Positions 1 through 7,028 of a stretch of DNA of 18,255 nt are shown here, one piece after another. The notes beneath the pieces are model-generated. The model saw nothing but the letters and a program-made list of their open reading frames with translations. It did no database searches and was not told where the DNA came from. The translations under genes and the position numbers were made by a program. Origin of the DNA: SFTH01 sp963643985 (GTDB taxonomy: Bacteria > Bacillota > Clostridia > Christensenellales > Aristaeellaceae); NCBI GenBank assembly GCA_963643985.1, contig CAVINP010000038.1:1-18255 (forward strand), read 5' to 3'. Position 1 is the stretch's first letter; each line of letters opens with the position of its first letter.

Positions 1-77
1 CTGCTGTTGCGAAATTCACTGCTCAGCTTACCACCTCATTTAATCAGTGTATCCTTGGCTGATGATCAGCCTTCAGC
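1..77 (-). other. Region downstream of the sugar-binding protein gene: hairpin and possible next start
   Basis: Read on the minus strand, this stretch follows the stop codon of the sugar-binding protein gene. It holds a perfect 6-bp stem (GGCTGA/TCAGCC, loop of 3) at 57-71 with no T-run after it, so it is more likely an mRNA-stabilising or partially attenuating loop than a full terminator. Closer to the edge, a GAGGTGG sequence lies about 11 bases before a GTG at 19-17 that stays open to the window edge (GTG AAT TTC GCA ACA GCA). This could be the start of the next transporter gene, but six codons are too few to identify anything. Confidence 0.3.
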
Positions 78-989
78 TTATTGCCAGCCGTCCGTGCCGT
101 AGTCGGCCACGTTGTCAGCATTGATCATGAAGGTCTCGATCGGGATGTAAGACTCGACCTCTTCACCGGCAAGCCACTTGTAATAGGTTTCGGCGATGGT
201 CTTGCCGATGGTCACGGGGGACTGGGCACCGGTACCGGTGACCTTGCCCTCAGCGATCAGAGCCTTGATGTCGGGGGAGCCGTCAACGCCGTAGATCAGC
301 GCGGAGGAGCCGGCCGCTTCTGCTGCAGCATAGGCGCCCAGAGCCGTCGGATCGTTGCCGCCGAAGATGCACACTGCATCGGGGTTGGCGGTCAGCGCAT
401 CGGTGCCGTTCAGGTTGCCCTGCTCCTGGTTGCCCATGGAGTCGATCTGTGCAACCACGTTGAAGCCGTGGCCTTCAATGGCGGCCAGGAAGCCGTTCGT
501 GCGGTCCACAACAGACTGCATCGTGGGGCTGTCCAGAACGATGATGTCGCCGCCGTCGGGGCACTTCTCGACCAGATCGAGGCCGCAGACGTAGCCGGCG
601 TTGTAGTTATCCGAGCCTGCATAGGAGACCAGGTAGGACATGTCGGCCACTTCGGTGTCGAAACCGAAGATCGGGATGTCCGCTTCCTTCAGAGCGTCCA
701 GCGCGGGCAGAATGCCTTCGCGGTCAACAGGGTTGAGGAACATGGCCACAACGCCCTGAGTGATGATATCTTCAACAAGGGAAACCTGCTTTTCGTTGGA
801 GTTCTGGGGATCCAGAGAGATCAGCTCGTCGCCGTTGGCCTCGACCACCTCGCGGATAGCCGCTTCCAGCGTCACGAAGAAGGGGTTGGTGCCGTCCATG
901 CAGGTGTAGCCGATCTTGTTGCCTTCGGCCATCGCCGCACCCATCAGCAGCATTGCCAGAACCAGGAGCAGAGCCAGAGTCTTTTTCAT
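78..989 (-). CDS. Sugar-type ABC transporter substrate-binding protein (periplasmic-binding-protein-like family, RbsB-like)
   Basis: A 303-residue exported solute-binding protein that should capture a sugar or similar small ligand and deliver it to an ABC importer. It begins with a signal peptide (MKK, a hydrophobic stretch, then AMA before Glu22) with no lipobox cysteine. The mature part has the type I binding fold: the NPFF segment near the start, the NPVDREGI segment, IPIFGFDTEV, the GGNDPTALGA segment and a C-terminal YGVDGSPD segment, all typical of ribose/galactose-type binding proteins. The start at 989 is chosen because AAGGAGG lies 8 bases upstream and the signal peptide begins exactly there; an in-frame upstream ATG at 1046 adds 19 non-signal-like residues. 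A consensus promoter sits about 95 bases upstream. ATPase and permease genes are not in the window and are presumably beyond the left edge. The family call is firm; the ligand cannot be read from sequence. Confidence 0.9.
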   Translation of the reverse strand: MKKTLALLLVLAMLLMGAAMAEGNKIGYTCMDGTNPFFVTLEAAIREVVEANGDELISLDPQNSNEKQVSLVEDIITQGVVAMFLNPVDREGILPALDALKEADIPIFGFDTEVADMSYLVSYAGSDNYNAGYVCGLDLVEKCPDGGDIIVLDSPTMQSVVDRTNGFLAAIEGHGFNVVAQIDSMGNQEQGNLNGTDALTANPDAVCIFGGNDPTALGAYAAAEAAGSSALIYGVDGSPDIKALIAEGKVTGTGAQSPVTIGKTIAETYYKWLAGEEVESYIPIETFMINADNVADYGTDGWQ

Positions 990-1014
990 GTTCAAGTCCT
1001 CCTTAATATTTTCA

Positions 1015-1031
1015 CAGATGCAATACATCTG
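1015..1031 (-). promoter_or_regulatory. Inverted repeat in the leader of the sugar-binding protein gene
   Basis: CAGATG-CAATA-CATCTG is a perfect 6-bp inverted repeat with a 5-base centre. It lies between the predicted transcription start and the ribosome binding site of the gene starting at 989. It could be a repressor operator or a small leader hairpin. It is short enough that chance is a real possibility. Confidence 0.3.
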
Positions 1032-1081
1032 CGAATAATCATGCAATCGAAAAGAAAATGCACATAAACTATAACATTGTC

Positions 1082-1110
1082 ATTATAATGTATTTGCAGC
1101 TTCTTGTCAA
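1082..1110 (-). promoter_or_regulatory. Consensus sigma-70/sigma-A promoter for the sugar-binding protein gene
   Basis: On the minus strand this reads TTGACA (1110-1105), a 17-base spacer, then TATAAT (1087-1082): a perfect match to both hexamers with the ideal spacing. Transcription would start near 1075, leaving a leader of about 85 bases before the ATG at 989. Such a strong core promoter fits an abundant binding protein and suggests that control, if any, is by repression. Confidence 0.85.
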
Positions 1111-1304
1111 GATACGCACGATATTTTCTTTCGGGGATAAATACGCTTCAATTGCAAAACCGGGCGCAGCAGTCAGCATGGAAGCTGCCGCATTTGGCAG
1201 GACGGAAAACCGGATGCGGGGAACAGAAACAAAGCCCCCTGCCGCCCATGAAAGGTGGAGGGGAGATATAAAAGGAAAAATCGGGTAACAGGATTTCATG
1301 CGGG
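1111..1304. other. Intergenic region between the peptide transporter operon and the sugar-binding protein promoter
   Basis: No gene is supported here; short open frames on both strands lack ribosome binding sites and recognisable products. The region must contain the 3' end of the opp transcript, but no classic hairpin with a T-run is visible. The nearest candidate is a loose inverted repeat, CCGCAT at 1188-1193 and ATGCGG at 1214-1219, with a long loop. Confidence 0.4.
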
Positions 1305-2255
1305 TTACCGCCGATGACAGGCCACGAATCTGTCACCGACGGGACGGAGTTCGGGTACTTCCACTTTGCAACGTTCGCAGGCGTAGGGACAGCGCGTGTG
1401 GAAACGGCAGCCGGTTGGCGGATCGATGGGGCTGGGAATTTCGCCCTGCAGCAGCGGCTTCTTTTCGTTGCGCGTGTGCGGATCGGCCTTGGGAATGGCA
1501 TCGATCAGAAAGCGCGTGTAGGGATGCAGCGGCCTCTTGTAGACCGACTGTGTGTCACCGACCTCGCAGAGGCTGCCCAGAAACATCACGCAGACGCGAT
1601 CGGAAATGTAGCGCACCACGGACAGATCGTGGCTGATGAAGAGATAGGTCAGTCCCCGATCCTTCTGCAGCTGTTTGAGCAGGTTCAGAATCTGGTTCTG
1701 CACGGACACATCCAGCGCGGAGACCGGCTCGTCGCAGACGATCAGCGAGGGGTCGAGCGCGATGGCGCGGGCAATGCCGATGCGCTGGCGCTGACCGCCC
1801 GAGAACTGGTGCGGATAGCGGTAGAGAAATTCGCCGGGTATGCCGACCGCCGCCAGCAGTTCCAGCACGCGCTGCGTCAGCTCTTCCTCGGTTTTGCACA
1901 GCTTGTAGGTCTTCAGCGGTTCGGCCACGATGTCGCGCACCGTCATGCGCGGGTTGAGCGAGGCGTAGGGATCCTGAAAGATCAGCTGCATGCGGCGGCG
2001 ATAAGGCCTGAATTCCTTTTCGCGCATGGCCGTGATTTCGGCACCTTCAAAGTGAATCGTGCCGGATGTTGCATCGAGCAGGCGTATCAGCGTGCGCCCC
2101 AGCGTGGACTTGCCGCAGCCCGACTCGCCCACCAGCGCCAGCGTCTCGCCACTGTATATCTGCAGCGATACATCGGAGACGGCGTGCACGCGCTTTTTGT
2201 TCTTCAGCGGGAAATCTTTGGAAAGCCCCTTGGCTTCGAGCAATATCTTTTCCAT
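1305..2255 (-). CDS. oppF: Peptide ABC transporter ATP-binding subunit (OppF/DppF type)
   Basis: A 316-residue cytoplasmic ATPase, the second of the two that power the peptide importer. Visible motifs: Walker A GESGCGKST at residues 43-51, Q-loop glutamine at about 94 in IFQDP, signature FSGGQRQR at 151-158, Walker B LIVCDEP at 171-177, and the switch histidine at about 209 in ISHDLS. The C-terminal oligopeptide-transporter extension follows the HPYT segment and holds cysteines 283, 289, 296 and 313, the spacing associated in this family with a [4Fe-4S] cluster, plus an extra Cys293. The start at 2255 lies one base after the stop of the oppD-like gene, with AAGGAGG overlapping that gene's end; an upstream in-frame start (2306) would add 17 unlikely residues inside oppD. 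Last gene of the operon. Opp and Dpp types cannot be separated from sequence alone. Confidence 0.93.
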   Translation of the reverse strand: MEKILLEAKGLSKDFPLKNKKRVHAVSDVSLQIYSGETLALVGESGCGKSTLGRTLIRLLDATSGTIHFEGAEITAMREKEFRPYRRRMQLIFQDPYASLNPRMTVRDIVAEPLKTYKLCKTEEELTQRVLELLAAVGIPGEFLYRYPHQFSGGQRQRIGIARAIALDPSLIVCDEPVSALDVSVQNQILNLLKQLQKDRGLTYLFISHDLSVVRYISDRVCVMFLGSLCEVGDTQSVYKRPLHPYTRFLIDAIPKADPHTRNEKKPLLQGEIPSPIDPPTGCRFHTRCPYACERCKVEVPELRPVGDRFVACHRR

Positions 2256-2256
2256 A

Positions 2257-3228
2257 TCAGCCCTCCTTGACGCAGCGTGCCAGATGACCCGGTGCAACTT
2301 CTGCAAGCTCCGGCATGGCCATGCGACACTCTTCGCTGCAGCGCTCGCAGCGCGGCGAGAAACTGCAGCCGACGGGCAGGTGCAGCAGATTCGGCACGAC
2401 CCCGGGGATGGTGTCCAGCGCCTCGGCGTTTACGTCCCGCCCCAGCGCGGATACGGCGTTCATCAGGCCGCGGGTGTAGGGGTGGGCGGGATGGTCGAAG
2501 AGCTCGAAGGTCTCCGCCTGCTCCACCACGCGCCCCGCATACATTACGTACACGAAGTCACAGACCTGTGCGATCACGCCCAGATTGTGCGATATCAGTA
2601 TGATGCTGGTGCCGATCTCGTCGCGCAGCACCTTCATCAGTTGCAGTATCTGCGCCTCAACGGTCACGTCCAGCGCGGTGGTCGGTTCGTCGGCGATGAT
2701 GAGCTTCGGTCTGCAGATCATGGCCATGGCGATCATGATGCGCTGGCGCAGACCGCCGGACAGCTCGTGCGGATAGCATTCGTAGCGGCGCTCCGGCTCG
2801 GAGATGCCGACCTTTTCGAATATGCGCAGCACTTCGGCCTTGGCCTCTCCGGGGCGCACCTTGCGGTGCAGCATGACGACCTCGCGCACCTGTTTGCCGA
2901 CCTTGATCACGGGATTGAGGCTGGTCATGGGTTCCTGAAAGATCATCGACAGCTCTTCGCCGCGCACGTCGGCCATGTCGCGCTCGGAAAGTTTGGTCAG
3001 ATCTTTGCCCGCCAGCAGCACCTGTCCGCTGACGATTTTGCCGGGATATTTGAGCAGGCGTATGATCGAGCGGGCAGTCATACTCTTGCCGCAGCCGGAC
3101 TCGCCCACGATGCCGACGATGGAACGCTTGGGCACGGTGAGTGAGACGTCGTTGACGGCCTTGACCTCACCCTTTTGCGTAAAGAAACTTGCGCAGAGAT
3201 GCTCTACCTGCAGGGTGTTTTTTTCCAT
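2257..3228 (-). CDS. oppD: Peptide ABC transporter ATP-binding subunit (OppD/DppD type)
   Basis: A 323-residue ATPase pairing with the OppF-like subunit to drive peptide import at the inner face of the membrane. Walker A reads GESGCGKSM at residues 42-50 (a non-Thr residue after GKS is normal in OppD proteins). The Q-loop is in MIFQEPM, the signature is LSGGLRQR, Walker B is LIIADEP, and the switch histidine is in ISHNL. The C-terminal extension carries Cys288, 294, 301 and 319 in the arrangement linked to an iron-sulfur cluster, plus Cys297. The ATG at 3228 is preceded by TAAGGAGGG, in which the stop codon of the oppC-like gene merges into the ribosome binding site, so the two genes are translationally close. 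The call as a peptide-family ATPase is firm; substrate range is inferred only from the operon. Confidence 0.93.
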   Translation of the reverse strand: MEKNTLQVEHLCASFFTQKGEVKAVNDVSLTVPKRSIVGIVGESGCGKSMTARSIIRLLKYPGKIVSGQVLLAGKDLTKLSERDMADVRGEELSMIFQEPMTSLNPVIKVGKQVREVVMLHRKVRPGEAKAEVLRIFEKVGISEPERRYECYPHELSGGLRQRIMIAMAMICRPKLIIADEPTTALDVTVEAQILQLMKVLRDEIGTSIILISHNLGVIAQVCDFVYVMYAGRVVEQAETFELFDHPAHPYTRGLMNAVSALGRDVNAEALDTIPGVVPNLLHLPVGCSFSPRCERCSEECRMAMPELAEVAPGHLARCVKEG

Positions 3229-3243
3229 ATTGCGCGTCCCTCC

Positions 3244-4146
3244 TTACTGATTCTTCAGATGTGGATCGAGCACGTCGCGCAGGCCGTCCCCCAGGAAGTT
3301 GAACGCCAGCACGATCAGCATGATCGCAAGGCTCGGTGCGAGGCTCAGCCAGGGCTGGTTGTAGAGGTACTGACGGCCCGTGCTGGCCATCAGGCCCCAG
3401 GAGGCCTTCGGTGCCTTGATGCCGATGCCCAGGAAGCTCAGCGAGCTTTCCGAGAGTATGGCGGAGGGAATGTTGAGCGTGAAGAGTACGATCAGCGAGG
3501 GGATGCAGTTGGGCAGTATGTGGCGGATCATGATGGTGAAGCGGCCCACGCCGATGGAACGTGCCGCCTCGACATACTCGCTCTCACGCAGTTTGAGCGT
3601 CTCGGCGCGGACGATGCGGGCCACACTCGCCCAGTTCACCAGCGCGAGGGCCAGAAATATGTTCATGATGCCGTCGCCCAGCGTGTACATGATGACCATT
3701 GCCAGCAGCATGGAGGGGAAGGCCAGCATGATGTCGGCAATGCGCATGATGACCGAATCCGTCCTGCCGCCCACGAAGCCCGCGATGATGCCCAGCAGTG
3801 CGCCGATGAGCATGGAAATCACAGTGGGCACGATGCCGACCAGAAGCGATACGCGAGCGCCGTAGAGCAGTCGCGTGAGCACGTCACGACCGGCCTCGTC
3901 CGTGCCAAGCAGGTGCTTGGCCGAGGGTGCGGCCAGACGGCTGAGCAGATCCATTTCGTCAAAGTCGTAGGGCGTGAGCAGCGGCGCAAATATCGCGGCC
4001 AGCGCAAATATGCAGATCACGGCGGCGGAGATCACTGCCAGCCTGTTTTCCCTGCAGAGGCGGCGCACGATATCCCTGAAGGTTTCGGCCTCACCGATCT
4101 GCGCCTCAAGTGCGGCGCTCGGCATTTTCTTGTCACGATGCTTCAT
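3244..4146 (-). CDS. oppC: Peptide ABC transporter permease (OppC/DppC type)
   Basis: A 300-residue membrane subunit forming half of the transport channel. A cytoplasmic N-terminal tail of about 35 residues precedes the first membrane helix. The segment HLLGTDEAGRDVLTRLLYGAR, shared across OppC-type permeases, marks the start of the permease core at about residue 78. The cytoplasmic coupling loop with the EAA motif is clear (EYVEAARSIG, then RHILPN), and contacts the ATPases. The protein ends in the usual LGDGLRDVLDP segment. The start at 4146 lies three bases after the stop of the oppB-like gene, and its ribosome binding site (AGGAAGGGGG) sits inside the end of that gene, which implies coupled translation and matched amounts of the two permeases. 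Confidence 0.93.
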   Translation of the reverse strand: MKHRDKKMPSAALEAQIGEAETFRDIVRRLCRENRLAVISAAVICIFALAAIFAPLLTPYDFDEMDLLSRLAAPSAKHLLGTDEAGRDVLTRLLYGARVSLLVGIVPTVISMLIGALLGIIAGFVGGRTDSVIMRIADIMLAFPSMLLAMVIMYTLGDGIMNIFLALALVNWASVARIVRAETLKLRESEYVEAARSIGVGRFTIMIRHILPNCIPSLIVLFTLNIPSAILSESSLSFLGIGIKAPKASWGLMASTGRQYLYNQPWLSLAPSLAIMLIVLAFNFLGDGLRDVLDPHLKNQ

Positions 4147-4149
4147 GCC

Positions 4150-5073
4150 TTACGCCCCCTTCCTGATTCTGGGATCGAGCACGGTGTAGAGGCAGTCCGC
4201 AACCAGATTGCCCAGTATGACCAGTGCGGTGGAGAAGAGTATCGTGCCCTGCAGCAGCGGTATGTCGCGGCCTTCGATGGCCTGCACCGCCAGACGGCCC
4301 ACGCCGTTGATGGAGAAGACCGTCTCGCAGATGACCGCGCCCGAGAGCAGAGAAGAGAGCTGCACCGCCATCATGGTGATCACGGGCAGCACGGCATTGC
4401 GCAGCGCGTGCACCAGTATCACGCCCACCTGACGGCGGCCCTTGGCGCGGGCGGTGTCAATGTAGTCCTCCGCCATGACCTCCAGCAGTGTGGAGCGCGT
4501 GAGGCGGGCGATGCTGCCTGCACTGTTCCAGCCCAGAGCGATGGCCGGCAGTATGTAGCCCACCCAGCTGTCCACGCCCTGCAACGGCAGAATTTTCAGC
4601 TTGTAGCCCAGCAGGTACTGCAGCACCATGGCCGTCATGAACACCGGCATGGAAACGCCCAGAAGTGAGAAGCCCATGAACATGTAGTCCAGCAGGCCGT
4701 TTTTGCGTACGGCCGCGATGATGCCGCAGACGATGCCGATGATCCAGGCCACGAGGGCTGCCGCCAGCGCCAGGCGCAGCGTGTTCGGGAAGGCCAGGGA
4801 TATCAGCTCGCTCACGCTGCGGTTGAGCGAATAGCTCGTGCCGAAGTCGCCGTGCAGGGCGCCGCTGATGTAGCGCCAGAACTGGACGTAGATCGGCTGG
4901 TCCAGACCCAGCTCGGCCGTCATGCGCTCGATGGTTTCCGTCTTGGCATGCTCGCCCATCATGGTGGTGATGGCATCGCCGGGGATGATGCGCAGCATGA
5001 CAAATATCAGAAATGCCACGCCGAAGAGCACGATGGCGGTCTGCAGTATTCGCTTGAATATGTTTCTGAGCAT
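4150..5073 (-). CDS. oppB: Peptide ABC transporter permease (OppB/DppB type)
   Basis: A 307-residue membrane subunit, partner of the OppC-like permease. The N-terminal helix (about residues 9-30) is followed by the IPGDA segment and an extracytoplasmic region with LGLDQPIYVQFWRY, typical of OppB/DppB. The core begins at FPNTLRLALAAA. The EAA-type coupling loop is visible as DYIDTARAKG followed by HALRNAVLPV, and the protein ends LDPRIRKGA. The start at 5073 has AGAGGAG a few bases upstream. It is separated from the oppA-like gene by about 90 bases containing a stem-loop, whereas the downstream genes are nearly contiguous, so binding protein and membrane complex are probably made in different amounts from one transcript. 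Confidence 0.93.
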   Translation of the reverse strand: MLRNIFKRILQTAIVLFGVAFLIFVMLRIIPGDAITTMMGEHAKTETIERMTAELGLDQPIYVQFWRYISGALHGDFGTSYSLNRSVSELISLAFPNTLRLALAAALVAWIIGIVCGIIAAVRKNGLLDYMFMGFSLLGVSMPVFMTAMVLQYLLGYKLKILPLQGVDSWVGYILPAIALGWNSAGSIARLTRSTLLEVMAEDYIDTARAKGRRQVGVILVHALRNAVLPVITMMAVQLSSLLSGAVICETVFSINGVGRLAVQAIEGRDIPLLQGTILFSTALVILGNLVADCLYTVLDPRIRKGA

Positions 5074-5113
5074 GGATTCTCCTCTTTGTGCGTCTGTGGC
5101 AAATGCGCAACGG

Positions 5114-5143
5114 GAGGCTGCCTCTCTTTTCGGAGACAGCCTC
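5114..5143 (-). promoter_or_regulatory. Intercistronic stem-loop between oppA and oppB
   Basis: On the minus-strand transcript, GAGGCTGTCTC pairs with GAGGCAGCCTC (11 pairs with one G-U) around an 8-base loop. No T-run follows, so it is not a complete intrinsic terminator. Stem-loops in this position behind binding-protein genes commonly protect the upstream message or cause partial termination, giving more binding protein than permease. That role is inferred here. Confidence 0.6.
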
Positions 5144-5164
5144 TCGACATTGAGTGGTCACTGT

Positions 5165-6757
5165 TTACTTCAGTGTGACATCCTTGGCATAGAAGTTGCT
5201 GTAGCCGGCCCAGTAGGGGACGAAGCTTTCAACGCGATCGCCGATGGCGAACAGGTGCGTGTTGCCCAGCAGCGGCACCCAGGCGGCATCCTCGACCACG
5301 ATCTGCTCTTCAAGTGCCTGATACTCGGCCATGCGGGTGTCGTCGTCGGTGATGCCCGATGCGGCGGCAACGCGGTCCATGATCTCGGTGTTGGAGTAGT
5401 TCAGGCTGCGGATCTGTGTCTTCTCGGTGCTGCCGAAGAAGGTGTACATGATGTTGGCAGGATCGTTGTAGTCCATCGTCCAGTTGTTGATGTAGGCATC
5501 CATTTCGCCGGACTTGCGCAGATCCAGCCAGGAAGAGGCATCGTAGTCCTTGATCTCGGCGTTGATGCCGATGGCCTGCAGGTACTGCTGAATGACCTCG
5601 TAGAGCAGCTGGGTGTTGCCGGAAGCGGAGGAGTCACGGGAGAGTTCGAAGGTGATCTCGCCGTCCGCGTAGCCCGCTTCTTCAAGCAGTGCCTTGGCGG
5701 CATCGGGATCGTAGGCCGGACGCTCCAGTGCACTGTTGAATCCCCAGATGCCCTCGGGGATGATGCCGTTTTCAACGATGGCATCGCCGGAGTAGATGGC
5801 CGCAACGATGGAATCCACGTCGATCGCCATCTGGATGGCCTTGCGCACGTTCACGTCGGCAAGGTAGGTGTTGTTCTCGTTGAGGGCGAAGTAGGTCAGA
5901 CCCACGCGGGAGCAGGAGATGAGTTTGTCGGCGTACTGGGTCTTGTAGGTGGACTCAATGATGGTGGCATCCAGCGATTCCAGATCGATGATGTCCAGCT
6001 CACCGTTCTGATACATGAGGTTCTGCGTGGAGGGATCGGGGATGATGGAGACGATCATCTTCTTGACGGAAGGCTCCTCGCCCCAGTACCTGTCGTTGTA
6101 CTCCAGCGTGTAGTGATCGTTGACAACCCACTCGGTGACCTTGTAGGGGCCTGTGCCGATGGTGTCTTCGCATTCCAGACCGAAGTTGTCGACTGTTTCC
6201 ATGGTCTCCTTGTCAACAATGGAGATCGCGGGGCCGGTCAGCTCGGCCACAAAGCCGGCGTTCGCGGCGGCCAGCGTGATGGAGAAGTGATAGTCATCGA
6301 TGACGGTAAAGCCGGAAAGCGTGTCGGTTTCGCCGTTTTGCAGTGCGGCTGCGCCCTCAACTTCCAGCGGGATGTCGTCATTGACGCCGCCCGAGGTCAG
6401 CAGACGTTCGAAGGTGTAGAGTACGTCGCTTGCGGTCAGTGCGCTGTCGTTGGAGAATACGATGCCCTCGCGCAGCGTGAAGGTGTAGGTCAGGCCGTCC
6501 TCGGAGACCTCGTAGCTCTCACAGAGGCTGGGCACGATGGCGGTCGAGCCGTCGTCCTGCACTTCGGACTCAAAGAGGCGGTCAAAGACGTTCATCGGCA
6601 CCATGTAGCAGTCGGTGGTCTGGGCCACGTCCATCGTGGTGATATCGGTCAGCGCCGCAACGCGCAGCAGGCCGTCCTCAACGGTCTCGGCACTTGCCAC
6701 GGCAAAGGAGACGACCATGATCGCGGCAACGAGCAGAATCGAGATTGTCTTTTTCAT
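5165..6757 (-). CDS. oppA: Peptide ABC transporter substrate-binding protein (SBP family 5, OppA/DppA type)
   Basis: A 530-residue exported protein that binds peptides outside the membrane and hands them to the OppBC channel. The signal peptide (MKK, hydrophobic core, ASA at residues 21-23, then Glu) has a signal peptidase I site and no lipobox cysteine. The mature part has the family 5 hallmarks: the DGLTYTFTLREGIVFSND segment (about residues 86-103), TASDVLYTFERL, the GTGPYKVTEW segment and the VRKAIQMAIDVD segment. Length is normal. The start at 6757 has CGGAGG upstream and a near-consensus promoter about 30 bases further. First gene of the five-gene operon. Related binding proteins also take up nickel, glycans or murein fragments, so the ligand is not proven, though the gene set is that of a peptide importer. 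Confidence 0.93.
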   Translation of the reverse strand: MKKTISILLVAAIMVVSFAVASAETVEDGLLRVAALTDITTMDVAQTTDCYMVPMNVFDRLFESEVQDDGSTAIVPSLCESYEVSEDGLTYTFTLREGIVFSNDSALTASDVLYTFERLLTSGGVNDDIPLEVEGAAALQNGETDTLSGFTVIDDYHFSITLAAANAGFVAELTGPAISIVDKETMETVDNFGLECEDTIGTGPYKVTEWVVNDHYTLEYNDRYWGEEPSVKKMIVSIIPDPSTQNLMYQNGELDIIDLESLDATIIESTYKTQYADKLISCSRVGLTYFALNENNTYLADVNVRKAIQMAIDVDSIVAAIYSGDAIVENGIIPEGIWGFNSALERPAYDPDAAKALLEEAGYADGEITFELSRDSSASGNTQLLYEVIQQYLQAIGINAEIKDYDASSWLDLRKSGEMDAYINNWTMDYNDPANIMYTFFGSTEKTQIRSLNYSNTEIMDRVAAASGITDDDTRMAEYQALEEQIVVEDAAWVPLLGNTHLFAIGDRVESFVPYWAGYSNFYAKDVTLK

Positions 6758-6787
6758 GGATTCTTACCTCCGTGTTTTGATGGTTCG

Positions 6788-6816
6788 ATTATACATGGAA
6801 GATTATGCCGTTTCAA
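6788..6816 (-). promoter_or_regulatory. Promoter of the opp operon
   Basis: On the minus strand, TTGAAA (6816-6811), a 17-base spacer and TATAAT (6793-6788) give an almost perfect sigma-A promoter. Transcription would start near 6781, with a short leader to the ATG at 6757 and a CGGAGG ribosome binding site in between. Confidence 0.85.
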
Positions 6817-6845
6817 GTGCAATTTCTGCGCCCAATGTTGCAAAA

Positions 6846-6885
6846 AATGCAAAGAATGCATCCCCGATGGTTCGAGAATGCATTC
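6846..6885. promoter_or_regulatory. Repeated AATGCA motifs and a perfect palindrome upstream of the opp promoter
   Basis: AATGCA occurs at 6846-6851, 6855-6860 and 6877-6882. The last lies within the perfect 10-bp palindrome GAATGCATTC at 6876-6885. The cluster begins about 30 bases upstream of the -35 hexamer of the opp promoter, a position suited to an activator or a distal repressor site. No regulator can be named. Confidence 0.35.
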
Positions 6886-6887
6886 TT

Positions 6888-6916
6888 GACAGTGGATAGT
6901 GGTCAGTGGGATAGTG
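6888..6916. repeat. Degenerate heptanucleotide tandem repeat
   Basis: On the plus strand: GACAGTG (6888-6894), GATAGTG (6895-6901), GTCAGTG (6902-6908), one extra G, then GATAGTG (6910-6916). Four 7-bp units with the pattern GNYAGTG lie in the 271-base gene-free stretch between oppA and the gene ending at 7029. Apart from the opp promoter, the AATGCA motifs and the second heptad cluster, I see nothing else in that stretch. Confidence 0.6.
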
Positions 6917-6998
6917 AATGATCACCGATTTTCTCACCGCAATCATCCCATCTCAGGGGAGGTAAGGGATGCTGCTGAAAGCTGAGGAATTTCGTTCT

Positions 6999-7026
6999 TC
7001 TGATCCCTGATCCCTAATCTCCGACC
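6999..7026. repeat. Degenerate heptanucleotide tandem repeat running up to a stop codon
   Basis: Plus-strand units are TCTGATC, CCTGATC, CCTAATC and TCCGACC, four consecutive heptamers. Read with the neighbouring minus-strand gene, they are GGTCGGA-GATTAGG-GATCAGG-GATCAGA, beginning two bases after its TAA stop. The unit approximates GAYYRGG and matches the repeat found after the aldolase gene at 16748. Confidence 0.65.
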
Positions 7027-7028
7027 CC

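Noticed and set aside
990..1046. Longer N-terminus for the sugar-binding protein
   Set aside because: The extension puts 19 polar residues before a classic signal peptide, while AAGGAGG is correctly placed for the ATG at 989.
81..1067. 328-codon plus-strand open frame opposite the sugar-binding protein gene
   Set aside because: It mirrors a well-supported gene, has a low-complexity His/Gly/Val-rich translation, no signal or motif and no ribosome binding site.
1188..1219. Intrinsic terminator for the opp operon
   Set aside because: The CCGCAT/ATGCGG arms are short with a 20-base loop and no T-run on the relevant strand; mentioned only as a weak possibility.
3175..4668. 497-codon plus-strand open frame opposite the oppC/oppB region
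   Set aside because: The translation is His/Gln/Arg-rich and motif-free, typical of the reverse strand of GC-rich genes; the minus strand encodes clear permeases.
4922..6889. 655-codon plus-strand open frame opposite oppA
   Set aside because: It covers a clear SBP family 5 gene and its promoter in antisense; the Val/Gly/Asp-rich translation shows no domain.
6886..6915. Plus-strand promoter starting at TTGACA 6886-6891
   Set aside because: No acceptable -10 hexamer lies 16-18 bases downstream, no plus-strand gene follows, and the hexamer overlaps the heptamer repeats.
6888..7026. CRISPR-like array
   Set aside because: Units are 7 bp, degenerate and without spacers of uniform length; no cas genes are present.
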